Source of the DNA: Wuchereria bancrofti
Taxonomy: Eukaryota; Nematoda; Chromadorea; Rhabditida; Onchocercidae
NCBI GenBank assembly: GCA_005281725.1
Contig: SSBO01000003.1
Coordinates: 643,396-707,395 of the forward strand
Length of the DNA: 64,000 nt
Direction: 5' to 3'
The translations under genes were made by a program, and so were the position numbers. The notes below the pieces were generated by a model, which saw nothing but the letters and a program-made list of their open reading frames with translations, made no database searches and was not told the DNA's origin. The stretch's first letter is position 1. Each line of letters opens with the position of its first letter. This document shows positions 1 to 14,000 of this stretch, in pieces.

Positions 1-3000
1 AATAATTTAAAAGAAGTCAATTTTTCAATTAACATTTGTAATTTAAACAGTAAAAACTTGACTTCTAAATGATAATAAGGATTCTAAAAAAAGTTGTTAA
101 AAATTATTGGATAACTTTGATCTCATTTTTCTTGAAAAATTAACTTTGTTTTTTATCAGACATAAATGTACTGGCAGTATCTTTCTAGTAATTACAACAA
201 TAGATTTAGAAAAATTTATGATCAAAATGCTAGTTTTCTGGTGACAAATTCAAAAGTCTCTAATTTTGCAATAAACACCACTTTGTAATTTGAGCAATTA
301 GCCTTACAAAAATTTTAACCCCAAAATGATAATGAAGATTTAAATTTGAAATTCATTAAAAAATTATTAGATCACTTTGGTTCCATTACTCTAAAAATTA
401 ATCTTGTTTGATAATATATCAATTAAAAAATGATTTAAATCTTGTAAGCAATATAATTTTAGCAATTACAACAACAAATTTTAAAAGCTACCTGTAAAAT
501 TTTAATTGGTATTTTCATCAAATAAAATTAATTTTTGAAAAAAATTCTAAACAAAGCGATTTATTCGTTTTACGGCCAAATATTAACCTATCGATAATAT
601 AAAATAATTATAACAATATATTTTTATGTTCGCTTAAAATTTTTGTCCTCTTTAAATCCAAACAAAATTAATTATAAAATTATATGCAATGACTCATTCC
701 CTTCCTTTCAATTATATTTTGCAAATATAATTTTAGGCTTGGAAAAAAATCCATAACGATAGACTTGTTTTTTTCATAACTTACTTATTTCAATATTTTC
801 ACTTAGGTATATTTTTAAAAATTTTAATATATTTAATATGTATTGAAGATTTTCTTTCTTACCATTTCTAGAAATAATTTTAGTTTCAATCAGATAAACT
901 TAGCTTTCAAAAATTTGAATGAATTATGTTAACTTCTATTTTTTCACTTATTTCTCCGCTATATATGAAATTATTTTTTTGTTTCTTTCTAGAATTTGCA
1001 TACTGTAAAATGTGTTCTTGGTTACTTTAATTTAATACAATATTCAATTTATTTTTTTTTTTTATTGCGAATTAGCAATCTAAAATTTCATTTATCCAAA
1101 AATGTCGATTTCTGATTAAAGGATAAGCTTACGAAATATCTTTTCCTTTTTAAATTTTATTTAAATCTAATTTCTAGTCCTAATAACAATTATTTTTTTA
1201 CTATGAATTCAGATACTCTTATTTATTCCATTTTGAACTTCTCGAAATAATTATCAATAAGTGAACCATCTATTTTACCTGGTCTTAATTTATTTTCTGC
1301 ATTACTTTTAGCGTAATTGTTAAATTTTTTTATTGATTTTTCTTATTCAATGAGTTTTTAGTCAATTTTTCTTCATTTTGTGATCTTATTATTTTGAATA
1401 TTATCTTAAGAATTTCAAATAAATCATTTCAACGGAATTTAATTCAAAATTCAAAACATCTAAACAATGGACTAGAAATAGTAGTTGTAATTCTTTAAAA
1501 ATGCATTCGACAGCTGTAAAGAAACTAGAAGAAATATGATGTCAGTTTGCAATTAATATAAAATTAAAATTTCTTTCCTATGAAATATCTAAATTAAGAA
1601 ATTCTCGATGTATAAAACAGTAAATGTATTTTAATGAGCATTGTCACCTGCAATTTTGTATTAATTGGATGTTACCGATTAAATTCGTATTTCTTAGAAA
1701 AAAAAGATTTTAAAAAAATTAGAACTAATCTTTTATCTTTCATAGATCTTGAAATTTTATGAAATATAAATTTCAATTAATTGTGAAATTTAAAAGATAA
1801 GCTGAACGATGTGTCATTCATTTCTTTTGCTTTCAAAGATAAAAGGAATCTTCACGTAACTGTTACGTACGTGGTTGGTGACTTTTCTTGAATATTTTCT
1901 AGCATTTTATTTTTTTCTTTCTTTTCTCCAACGTCTATTTCTAAGTTTTTTTTTTCTTCTTCCTTCTTTTTTTTTTTACCATATCTTTTTGATGAAAAAA
2001 ACTTTTCTACTTTACAAATTCTGCCGATCCCTTGGCAAAAATTTATTTTATTTTGCTTGTTTATATAATTCACTTTGTGTTTAAATAGGAGAAGAAGAAA
2101 TCGATCGGTGCAGAAGTAAAAATTTTTGCCTTGGCTATATTCGAAAATTGAGGAAATTTTATTTCAAATATAATTTGATCAGAATAAAAGTTGAATTCAT
2201 TATAACCATTATACAAACAAAATTTTCTAGGACAGTGAGAAATACCAGGCCGTTTTTTTTTTTCAAAATTTTAAGTGAAAATTTGATAATCACCAATACT
2301 TTACTTAGAGATTAGTTGATAAATTCAGGAAGAGTGGAATTTTGAAGGAAAAGTTTAATTTCTATTGTGAGTGAATAATTTTCTTCCCAGAAATCCTAGG
2401 CCATAGAATTAGCTGTGGCTGAATCAACAGATAGCCTAGAAGTCAGATGATGATCTATGTTCTTGCCATAAGTTAGGAAAATTTATTCTTCATGCCAAAA
2501 TAAACATTGCTATTATTTTTAAATTTTTCATAAACATTGCTACTACTATTTTAAAGCTTCATCGAATTAAGGCATTGAATCTTGGGATGATCTTTCAACT
2601 AACATTGATCCTTTTATTTCATTCTTTCTTTCTTTCTATTTACTGCACAAAGAAACATTGATTTTTTTTTTTTCTCTTCATAAAATTAAATTTCATAATG
2701 ATTAATGATAAAGACGAAAACTACTGATTACTACTGATAAGAACAGCACTTTTGTGCAAGAAATTTCATTTAGAATTAAATTTTTGAAAAATGAAACAGA
2801 TAGTTGTAAGGTCAAATTTTTGATGTGAAGCGTTTATTTGAACTTCATATGCCTTTGTATTAGCAAATTTCGTCTATTCTTACTTTAGTCTTAGAATATA
2901 TTTCATTATTGTTTGCTGCATTTGAAAAAAATTTTTTAAATAATTCAATAGCTAGTTAATATTTTCAAAATATGGGATAGCTTGTCTTTATTAAATCCAA

Positions 3001-4051
3001 TTTCATTAATGTTATCCATTTAATTATGTTCTAAAGTTGTTCCCGTAATCATTTCATTTAAATTTATTTTAAATCTCTTTCTCTTTTTATATTGATATAA
3101 ACTTTAAATTCAAAAAAGACAAACAAATAAATAATCGAAAATTCTCAGTGATCTTTGACAGTAATCATTAAATTTCATATTCCTATAATTTCGATCGGAT
3201 AAAATTACCGTTTTCACTTGAATGAATTCAATTCGTATTATGAGGTTTTCTTTTTTTTTTTTACTTAAATCACTATCAGTTTTCTTCGAACAAAAATCTT
3301 AATATCACTCCACTGATAACGTTTCATGAATGATAAAATCAGGTAGCTGTATACGCAAACAATTCACTTCTCTACTTGACCTTTCCTAAGGTCATTTCAC
3401 AAAAAACAAACATTATTTTTTCAATTATTTTTTTAATTTTGCAATAATTCGTAATAATCTTTTCATAAATGTCAATACAATCAGAAGCAGTACTGTAAAC
3501 TGATTTATAAAAAAGTTTTATATAATAATTGTAAATGTAATTGTAAACAATTAACACTTTTTCTGCTTAATGTAATAAAATCAATAAGCGAACATTATTT
3601 AAATGAATTTAATTGCATTTAAATATTCGAAATATTTTTTATTCAATATAATAAGTATCAAATTTCGCTTCTTTATCAGTGCTACTATATTGATATAAAC
3701 TTTATGAAACGGTTGAATATAAGTCTTCCACTCAAGTACCATCCATTTTTAGGTTTAGTTCATTTGTCAACTGATTTGTCACATATTCCTTATATCAACC
3801 AATGCTTTTCATGTGATTTCATAAGCGCAAACTTTGACATTTTAATTTAACGTTTGGTTCATGCCATTTAGCGCCTAGTTTTGCTTATCAAAAAATGACT
3901 CACTTAATGTCTACGCTTTAATTTAAGTAAGCAAGACAAGGTCATACTCATTGAAAGTTTGAAAATAAGTTGAAAACGTTTCATCCCGCAAATTCCTGTA
4001 ATCATTCACTTTATCAAATATAGATGCTTCATTATATTCTTCAACTATTCT

Positions 4052-4305
4052 AATTAATTAATATCTAAATTCAAAAGATCAGTTCGCACTAACTTAAAGT
4101 CTTATTTTAAATTATTTAAGTATTTTTGTCTTTGATATTAAGCTGGAACAAAAAAAAAATTATTTCATACTCAGTTAGATGAATTAATTAATATCTAAAT
4201 TCAAAAGATCAGTTCGCACTAACTTAAAGTCTTATTTTAAATTATTTAAGTATTTTTGTCTTTGATATTAAGCTGGAACAAAAAAAAATTATTTCATATC
4301 CAGTT
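4052..4305. repeat. tandem duplication, about 130 bp x2
   Basis: A segment beginning AATTAATTAATATCTAAATT at 4052 recurs almost unchanged at 4182. The copies differ mainly in the length of an internal poly-A run and in their ends. No coding content. Confidence 0.9.
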
Positions 4306-4756
4306 TAAAACATTGATTGAGAAATGTTTCTTTTTTTTTTTGTCATACGTCTTATTGTATGTATTCATACTTACGTCAGTAAATATCAGTTTAATTCAGG
4401 ATTAGCCTTAACGTTTGCAAAAAATGTTTGTTAAAAGTTTTTTTTTTTTATTTAATAATGGCGTCAACTGAATAACAAAATAAAAGTACTAATGAAACAA
4501 AAAGTTAAAAGCTGCTAAAAAATTAGAATGATATTAAACATTTTGCAAAAAGCTGAAAAATTTAATTTGCATGAAAAATTAAAAAGTTTTTATTGATCAA
4601 AATTTTGAAAAAAAAAAAGTTATAGAAATATGAGAAATTCTTTTGGTTGCACTAATTTAAATTTTTTAATTTTTTCCTTATTCTTTGTGTTTCATTATGT
4701 TAGTTACTATTTAAAAAATAGCGCATCTATCTTCAAAAGATTTTATCACATAGCTT

Positions 4757-4853
4757 TTTGCTATAGTTTAATTTCTCGAGAAAAGTTTTATGTAGGTTTT
4801 TTTTTTTTTTTTTTTGCTATAGTTTAATTTCTCGAGAAAAGTTTTATGTACGT
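4757..4853. repeat. short tandem duplication separated by poly-T
   Basis: A block of about 38 bp starting CTATAGTTTAATTTCTCGAG occurs at 4761 and again at 4817, separated by a T tract of about 17. Confidence 0.85.
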
Positions 4854-4947
4854 CTTTTGCTCAAAACTACATCCATTTTCAAGAATAATTGATTTAACAG
4901 ATAAGTTTTTATATACTCTATAGTGTCTATTATAAGCCAATGCTAAC

Positions 4948-4950
<3 letters not shown>

Positions 4951-4988
<38 letters not shown>

Positions 4989-5031
4989 TTTTTAAAGGAA
5001 AAATTTTTTTTTTTTTTTTAATTTTAAAGAA

Positions 5032-5069
<38 letters not shown>
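4951..5069. repeat. long poly-T tracts (32 and 34 T)
   Basis: Uninterrupted T runs occupy 4951-4982 and 5036-5069, with a shorter run between. These are the longest homopolymers in the window. They may be retrotransposed poly-A remnants on the minus strand or slippage products; no target-site duplication was recognised. Confidence 0.9.
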
Positions 5070-5072
<3 letters not shown>

Positions 5073-8000
5073 GAATCTTATAAGCGGAAAAATTTAATTT
5101 GTTATTCTAACTCTAAGGATAAAGTTTTTTTTTTCTTTCTTTTTTTAGCTTAACTAATAATACTTAGAAAAGTCTACGATGACAAAAACGCCATTTGTAA
5201 AATTCTTGTGAAAAAGTCTGCCGAACTAATAATATTGCCTAATATTAGTTAACCAATATTTAATCTTTTTAACTTATTTTAGAACTTTGAGGACACCAAT
5301 GTACTTCCATTACTTAATAGCTGGTATTTAAAGTACGGATGAGTTGTACTTCATTATTTTCTATCGCTATTTCATTACTAAATTTTTTTTTGTTTTTTTT
5401 TTTTTTTTTTAAAGTAATATCACATTTTCTTTCAATGCCATTCCTTTAAATTACCAACAATAAAAGTACATTTACAAAATTTTTATTTGAAAATGCAAAA
5501 AATTTCCTTTCATTTTAATATAGTAAATATTGAGTAAACTTATATTTTTCAAGTTCTTTCTAAGTTGATTGAAATTTAAACATTAAATCTTATAGTTTCT
5601 TCCATATGCAAATATCAATTGGATCTAGTCTCTTTAGATGAGGTCACTTTTACATCTTTTCTCAAGCAATCCTTATTTTAAAATTTAACTTTGCCTAGCA
5701 TGAAATTTTTTAAGAGTTCAAATGTTCAATTAATTATCGAAATAATTTTTCCAAAATATGCTATTTAAATCAAAATGCCGAAAGCACTTTGAAAAATAAC
5801 TGTGTGAGCAACAATTATGAAAAAATGATCAGTTTAGCAAATGTTTACTAAAACACTAATTTATTTTAATTACTATTCATATTTTTTCACTCATTACACC
5901 TTCAACAAACTTCAACAAAATGATAACTTATTTTAATTCAAAAACAATTTACTATTATTGTATTTTTTTCTTATCACAAACAAAAGAAAATGTCATCAAA
6001 ATTAATTTTAGATAATTTTAGTTGATAAAAAAGAGTGACAAGAAAAAGAATTTTGAATATTTCATAAGATTTTGTTGAATCATTTTGCTAAATTATTTTT
6101 TATTTCATTTTTATCCCATACACCCATATCATATTTACAGCAGAATGAATGTAACAAAAGATGGAAGATGATAATATACCTTAGAATTATTCATTTTTCA
6201 GTTTGCAAACTTTCTCATTTTCACAATTTTTTTTTTTTTTCAATTTATGCAATTCCTAAAATTTTACATTTCAAAGCTATGAAAAATAATCTCGAAACGA
6301 TGACAAAACGAAAATAATACTGCATATCCTACCTTTTTCATCGTTAAAAAAATGACTTCTCAAAAATTTCTATTTATTTCCTATTAAAGGTTTTAAAATT
6401 TGAGTACCACCTTACTTTTAAAAAAAAAACACAAAGAACAAAAAAAGCAACTGTAGTATAAAAGGACATTATTAAAGTAATTCTTTCTCTCTTTTCTTAA
6501 TTAAATTATTTTCATTTAAATATTTTAACATGTAGTAACATAATAATGTAAATTTTAATTTTTTCACTAATATAAATTAAAAATTTTTGTATGAGAAAGA
6601 AATTTTGAAAAATTTTCACATATGGAATATAGTTTTTTCTTTTTTTCTTTCACATCGACAAATGCATTCTTCCAACTCTCCCAAATATTTTCTTCAGGAA
6701 ATTTAGTTTTTTTTTTTCTTGCAAAACAATGATTCATTAAAACCTTAGTATGTCTCATTACTATTTTGAACAGACATCATTAGTTTCTTATCTATAGCAA
6801 AATCATAAAACTATTCTTTAATTCCTAGATTTAAAAAATTTATGACTTTGATGATTGAAATAGATTTCAATTTTTAGATATTTTATTTCTTGACTTATCA
6901 TTTATCTCATACAAAAATTCGAGCGGTATTGTCTAGAAATACCCGCTTATAGCTAATTTTTAAAAAATCAAATTTTGACAGGTAAAATGTTTCCATTCTT
7001 TTAGCTCTATAAATTTCAAAAATAATATGCTTATTTTTAAATACTAATTTAAACGTAATTTACTAGAGGAAGAGGAGATGATGATCTAGTATAAAATTAA
7101 TTTCTTCACTTGGAATTATTTTTTGATTCCTCTCCAAATTATTGCTAAACACTTGAATGACGAAAAAATTTATGCAAAATTGACATTTTCCTCATTCCCT
7201 GATTATTTCGATTAAATTTTACTTAAAATAGATGAAATTCTCATTTTGTGAAAAATTTGAAACAGTAGGATATTTTGAAAAAATTGAAAAAAGGAAAATT
7301 CTTTAGTGCATACTCTTCATTGAAGTGCCTGCTGCGCTCTTTTTAAAAACTTTATGCAATCATAAATTTCCATTATTTTTGCTTACCCTTTCCGCTTGCC
7401 ATGTTTTTATGTATTGATTAAAGGACCAAAGAGACTGGGAGCCAAAGTAATATTAACAATACTTAGGTGCTCCATTTAAATTTATAATGATTATTATTTT
7501 AAATTAAGGCATAAACAGGAATGAGTAAACTTAGTGCTAACAAATTTTTTAATCCTTCTTAAAATCACTTTCTATTTCAAAAATTTTCCATCAATTTCTT
7601 CATAATTATAATTATTTGTTGAGGAATTTTTGAACTGTTTATTTTTGCAAATTATTTTACAATTTCTTCTTTATTATTTTACAATTTTTATTATTTTTTA
7701 TAATTATGAAGTGATTGGTGAAAAAAATTTTTATTATTATTTATTATTCTTCTTCTTTATTATTTTACAATTTCTTAATCATTCAGAAAATTAAAATGAA
7801 AAAAAAAAAAAAAATTAATGCACTGAAATAACAATGATTCCTCTAACAAATTAAAGTAACACTGTATTCCTTATATTGATAAATTTTTTTTATAACTAAC
7901 AGATAATTTAGAAAATTTTTGAGATCCCAAAAAGAAAAGAAAAAAAAATTGCCGAAATGAATAATGAAATTTCGAAAGAATACATAATTTGAAGTGATAT

Positions 8001-9399
8001 GCAGATAATCACTTATCATAAGAAAATAGAACGAAGAACATATACAACTAAATTATGATTCCATTTTTCTTTTTTTTTTTTTCAAATATCAATTTTGCTG
8101 TAATTTTCGCATAGATACAAAGGATTAAGTATATCTTTCTTTTTTTTTTTGCAGTTAAAAATAATTATTTTCTACGGCTTTGTTCACAATATCTGTCATA
8201 GAATATTTTTTTTTTTTTTTTTTGTCACATTTGTTTTCATTTTTCCATTTCTTCCACTTTTCCTAAATGTAATGAAATTATTATTTCGTTTTATTTTCAT
8301 TTAAATATTTTAACATGTAGTTTATTTTCATTTAAATAATTTATTATAAGTACAATTACAATAATTATTGTAGTCGTTAATATGAATAGCTAATATTTTG
8401 GTTCTTCATTTATTGAACTAATAAATATTCACTAATAATCATTTAAATTATTGATCATTTTGTTCAATGATTATTTTTCTTGCACAAATGAAGAAAAAGC
8501 AAAAATGAAAAAAAAAAAGAAATTAAATATTCCTAAAATATTTGTCATTGTATATAGCCTACATTGGCTCACGAAAGTAAGCGGTCCTATGAGTTTATTA
8601 TAAACAAGAGAAAGTGTTAAGCGCATTTGTCTTGTAATACAATAGCTTATTTCTGCAACATTACCGCTGCTTGATATTTCAATTTATTTGATGCAGAAAA
8701 TAATTTCTGCTTCTAATTATTTGGCATTTTCATTATTTTTAAAAATGAAACTGAGAAAAGGCTCGTGAAATATTTTAGGAAAAATTTTTTAAATTAACAT
8801 ATTTATTAACTAAGTTGAAAACAATTTGACGTTGTTGTGTGCTTTAAAAAAAAAGAAAAAAGAAAAATATTTTTAGTATAATAGTGCTATTCAATAATTT
8901 TAATTAAAATGTTGACTAGAATGGAACTTTTGGGTTTATTTTTGATACTAAAATAAATTAATGTTTTGCCAATTTTGAACAATGGCAAGTCATTTGCGCA
9001 TAAAAAAAATCAAGCAAAATATGTAAGAGAAATATTTTAGTATGCTTTTGCTATTATTTAGTTTTGAAGTATTATTGTTTGACAATAACTATATAAGAAA
9101 TTTTTCAAAGCATTCGCAATTCTTTTCTTTTAAAAATCACAACACTGGGAAGTTTCAAATATTTTGTGATAAATTTAAAAATTTTCAAATTGAAAAAACT
9201 TTAAAATTTAATTCTGTAATTTAATTATTATCTATGCTATCAAAATATAGTAGCAATAACAATTGTAACAAAAGATATTTATTGTTTTATGCATCTTTTT
9301 TGATATGTATTACTTACTTTGTTTGGATTTTAATATGAAATATAACTTTGACCATTTATTTTAAATAATCTTAAAAGTAATCTTTTCTACTAAAAAACA

Positions 9400-9455
9400 G
9401 AAAGAGAGAGAGAGGGAGAGAGGGAGAGAGAGGGAGAGAGAGGGAGAAAGAAAGC
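9400..9455. repeat. GA/GGGAGA microsatellite
   Basis: Purine-only repeat of GAGAGA and GGGAGAGA units. The complementary CT type occurs at 55880-55925. Confidence 0.95.
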
Positions 9456-10556
9456 GACTAAAAAATGTTTTTCTCTGCTCAACTAATAATTATGTTCAAC
9501 AAAAGGATTCAACATGATGTCTTTTTCTCAAAGGAATAATTTTTGAATTTCAATGATAATTTTGCCTTTTCAATTTTGTTACGAGTAAATAGTGCTATAT
9601 GCATCGTTAGCCTATTTGCATTTAATATTTTACAGGCTTCTCGTCAAGAACACTTATACAAAACTTTTCATACGTAATTATTATTAGAGATTGAAAAATG
9701 ATAAATTTTAAATAGCTAAGATTAGAATATTTGTTGTACTTTCAGACATCACTTTTCCTTGTTGTTGTCTTACATCTTTGAATTATTTCTAACTTTTAAA
9801 TTAAATTTTTGTGAATTAAGATGATTATATCTGCTTACAACCGCCTAGTTTACTGTATTATTTGTATATTTAATTGAAATTAGAAAAAACAATGAAATTA
9901 AAGTAGGACCGATTTGATAGTTTTTTAGAAAGTTGTTTGATCAAATATAAAATTTAGATTTGTTAGATAAATTTATTGTTAGCCTTTTCATTACAACTGA
10001 TAATAGATAAGTCACTTTGCATTGAAAATAAAAGATTGAATGAAAATTAAGAATTATTTATGTAACTATTTTAATTAGGACAGCTCTTATTTTTTCTAGA
10101 GAGCTCTAAAAACAAAAATATTTATTTGTTTTAAGAAACTGTAACCTTTCAGAAAAGAATAAAAGTTTTATAGTGTCCACTGAATTATTTACTTTATCAT
10201 AAATTTATCAGTAATCTGAAAAGGAATATACTATAGAGATTCTATCCATTTTGAAAGTCTTTTATTTTGTTTATTTGTATTTTTTTATTTTGTTTATTTC
10301 TATTCCTTAACACTTTGAAGAATTTTTGCATTACTCATTTTTGTCATAATTTTCAATCTAATTGGTATAGAATTAAAAAAAAATGAAATAAAGGTTTTTT
10401 ACAAAAAAAAAAACGAAAAAATGTCGCTTAGTTTTGTTGATGTCATCATTAGAAACTTGCGTAAGAAAGATTTGCTTTAAATTTCAAATATGCTTTGTTG
10501 AGAGATGAATTATAATGAACTTTTAATGCTTGTAATTTTTTTTTTCACATATTTCT

Positions 10557-11040
10557 TCATTAATCTCTTTTAGATCCAAAAAATAATTTATACCATTAAT
10601 TGTTGATAAGAGATAGTGTCACTTACTGATAAATTTAATTCTGATAAATTTACTTAATTTTTAGTTTTTGAATGGATCTTCATTAATCTTTTTTAGATCC
10701 AAAAAATAATTTATACCATTAATTGTTGATAAGAGATAGTGTCACTTACTGATAAATTTAATTCTGATAAATTTACTTAATTTTTAGTTTTTGAATGGAT
10801 CTTCATTAATCTTTTTTAGATCCAAAAAATAATTTATACCATTAATTGTTGATAAGAGATAGTGTCACTTACTGATAAATTTAATTCTGATAAATTTACT
10901 TAATTTTTAGTTTTTGAATGGATCTTCATTAATCTTTTTTAGATCCAAAAAATAATTTATACCATTAATTGTTGATAAGAGATAGTGTCACTTACTGATA
11001 AATTTAATTCTGATAAATTTACTTAATTTTTAGTCTTTGA
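10557..11040 (+). repeat. 4 x 123-bp tandem repeat abutting the channel start codon
   Basis: Four near-identical 123-bp units. The equivalent ATGGA words lie at 10672, 10795, 10918 and 11041. Each unit carries three TGATAA words and a T-rich TTTTTAG placed just before the ATG, which resembles a trans-splice acceptor. In the first three units the frame after ATG meets TAA at the fifth codon. Only the fourth unit runs into the T1 coding exon. The array therefore multiplies the promoter-proximal or leader-acceptor region of the potassium-channel gene. Confidence 0.9.
11026..11040 (+). promoter_or_regulatory. candidate spliced-leader acceptor before the channel ATG
   Basis: ACTTAATTTTTAG followed seven bases later by the start codon at 11041 has the form of a nematode spliced-leader acceptor. 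The same site is present in each of the three upstream repeat units. Inferred from sequence alone. Confidence 0.4.
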
Positions 11041-14000
11041 ATGGACTGTGAACATCGCGTTATATTGAATGTGGGAGGAATTCGACACGAAACATATACT
11101 CATGTACTTAAAAAAATTCCAGCTACAAGGCTATCTAGGTTTTTTTTTAAATGTTTACTGTTCAAATTTATGTAAGCAATAATTTCTCATTCATTATAAA
11201 TATATGAATTAATCAAAATTGAAAATATTTACAGTCTTTTATCGAATATTAGATTTAATTTTTAGGTTGACACCAAATTTAGCAAATTATGATCCTGTAC
11301 TGAATGAATATTTCTTTGATCGTCATCCTGGTGTTTTTTCAATGATTCTAAATTATTATCGAACAGGTGAGCAATTTTTTTTTTTTTTTTGAATGTAAAT
11401 TTAGGAAATGCTTTCAAAATTTGTAGCTCTTGAGATGTTTATTCATTTTTCATGCATTTTTTTTAATTAATTTTAATTTAATTAATTTTGTTCACTACAA
11501 GGAAAGCTACATTATCCGACCAATGTTTGTGGTCCTTTATTCGAGGATGAATTAGAATTTTGGGGTTTAGATGCAAATCAGGTAGAACCATGCTGTTGGA
11601 TGACTTATACACAACATCGGTAATTATTTTAAGATAATCCATAAACTAATATTTACAGAATTTTATGCTAATTTAATTTAGAATAAATCTTCTCTTTCAA
11701 AACATTCCAAAATTTTTATCATATTTTCTATCAAAAATATAAAAAAATGTTTGAACGAAAATTATGTCTGCAAATGAAGAAAAGGAATATTGAGAACTTC
11801 TAATTTTATTAATTATATCAGATATATATACATACCTAAATATTTTTTCAAATTATTAAATTATCAAAATAAAATTATATCAGATATATATACATACCTA
11901 AATATTTTTTTTGAACTTATTAAATTATCAAAAATTTTTACATTTAGAGATACCCAAGAAACTTTGGCGGTTATCGAAGGTTTAGATTTGGACGCTGATC
12001 CACCAACTCAGGAAGAAACTGCAAAAAAGTTTGGCTGGGAAGATGATTATTACTCAGGCAATTTATCAAAATGGCAGCAATTGAAACCACGGATATGGGC
12101 ACTTTTTGATGAACCTTGGTCTTCGCAGTATGCTAAGGTAAATTTAATTTATTTGTTAAGTTTAAGAAATTTCATAACTTTTGAGTGGATAGAGAAAAAT
12201 ATGTCAGATAGGGAAAATATTTGAGTAGATATATTTGTATTTGAGAAAATATTTGAGTAAAAAATATATAGAATGAAGTATTTTAAAATAATCTAAATTT
12301 ATTCAAAGAGTTTTTTTTTTTTTGTTTATGGAAATTTTGAATTCATTTAGATTTCATTGGGCTTCAGCGGCTTTTTTTTTTCTCAATTCTATTGTTTAAA
12401 TAAACAATGAAAAAATAACAAACATCGCTTATGGTTGCTTATCCTTGTACAATTTTGATAATTTAATTAGTAATAGTGAAAGAGAAATATTGTTGTTATT
12501 GTTGTTGTTTATTTCCCAAGGGTTGCATTTATTTCATTGCATGTTTTAAGTTGCCGAATGATGCTAAGCATGCAATATATTTGTTGAAAGCTTGCTAGAA
12601 TTAAGCTAATTAAATTACTTTCATTAAATTACTTTTCTAAAAAATAATAAAACTTAAATCATTCGTCGTTAATTGATATTATTTAGATCACAAAATGAAT
12701 TCTAAATAATTTTTCCAAGTTTATTTCATTAAAATTTGTAAACGTTAAAAGGAAGAAATTTGAATAATACAAGCTTTTGACAGTAATTTGGCTTATCTCA
12801 AAGAAATTTAACTTCTGCAATGCTTTCTAACGATTTGTTGTGTTTATCAATTAAAATGTGCTGAGATGGCTTTCAGATGATTTCATCTTCTTCTGTATTT
12901 TTCATTATTTCAAGTATCATTTCATTTGTTCTCAAAACACATCCTTCATTCCAGATACCATCCATTACAGGTCAGCAAAAAAAAAAAAAAAATTTCTTGC
13001 ATTTTAAAAAAAAAAAAGAAACTTAATTATTGAAGAAAGGTTTTAGTGAGCATTAGCTAAATTCTATTACATTTAGAAATGATCAAATTTAATTCAAATA
13101 ATTTAAATCTCTCTCATTTTCTTATATTTTATGCAATAATTTCAACATTTTCAGTGTCCTATAATACCGAAATTGGTACCGATGGTACCCAATCGATAGC
13201 TACCTTCAAGCAATGCACCAGTGTGCATCCTGTATTCTTCTACATTGATCTCATATGCAATATATATTTTAGCATTGAACTCGTTAGTGCAAAAATATCA
13301 ATTCATTAGTGATTTGTCTAGTTGAGATAATGATAACAATAATATGATAATAATAACAATAATATGATAACGACGATAACAATAATATGATAACAATGAT
13401 AATAATAATGTGATAATAATGATAACAATAATATGATAATAATGATAATAATAATATGATAATAATGATAACAATAACATGATAATAATGATAACAATAA
13501 CATGATAATAATGATAACAATAATACGATAATAATGATGACAATAATATGATAATAATGATAACAATAATATGATAATAATGATAACAATAATATGCTAA
13601 TAATGATAACAATAATATGATAATAATGATAACAACAATATGATAATAATGATAAGATAGGAAAGCGATTAATTCTCATTTCGTAGTTTGATTGACTGCG
13701 ACGAAAAAAGCATATACTGTCAGATTGATTATATTGAAATTTTTGGACAAAAAGCAGTCTATTATTTAAAATGTGCTTAATCATTTTAAATTAAAATTTT
13801 TTTCTTTAAAAAAAATTTTTTCATATTATAATGAAATAGTAATGCTAGAAAAAAATCATGTAAAAATCAAATAAATTTGATAATTTTCATTTGTAAATTT
13901 TCAGATAATTCGTGTGATATTTGCGCCATCTTTACAACGATTTTTTAAATCACCTATAACAGTTGTTGATCTGTTAGCAACCGGATCATTTTATTTGGAT

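Larger units (their letters stand above)
1..10556. other. non-coding, AT-rich intergenic DNA
   Basis: No exon with convincing coding content and paired splice sites was found here on either strand. The short open frames are low-complexity and rich in Phe, Lys, Ile and Asn, as expected by chance in AT-rich DNA. The stretch holds poly-T tracts, a GA microsatellite and two small tandem duplications, listed separately. It is the upstream flank of the potassium-channel locus, so distal regulatory elements are possible but none stands out. Confidence 0.6.

Noticed and set aside
1852..2084. Lys/Glu-rich and Phe-rich frames on opposite strands
   Set aside because: Products of T/C-rich low-complexity sequence; no splice context.
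13284..13784. Three overlapping minus-strand open frames of Tyr/His/Ile/Leu/Ser-rich protein
   Set aside because: They are produced by the 23-bp satellite, which lacks stops on that strand and cycles through all frames. They lie inside a channel intron.
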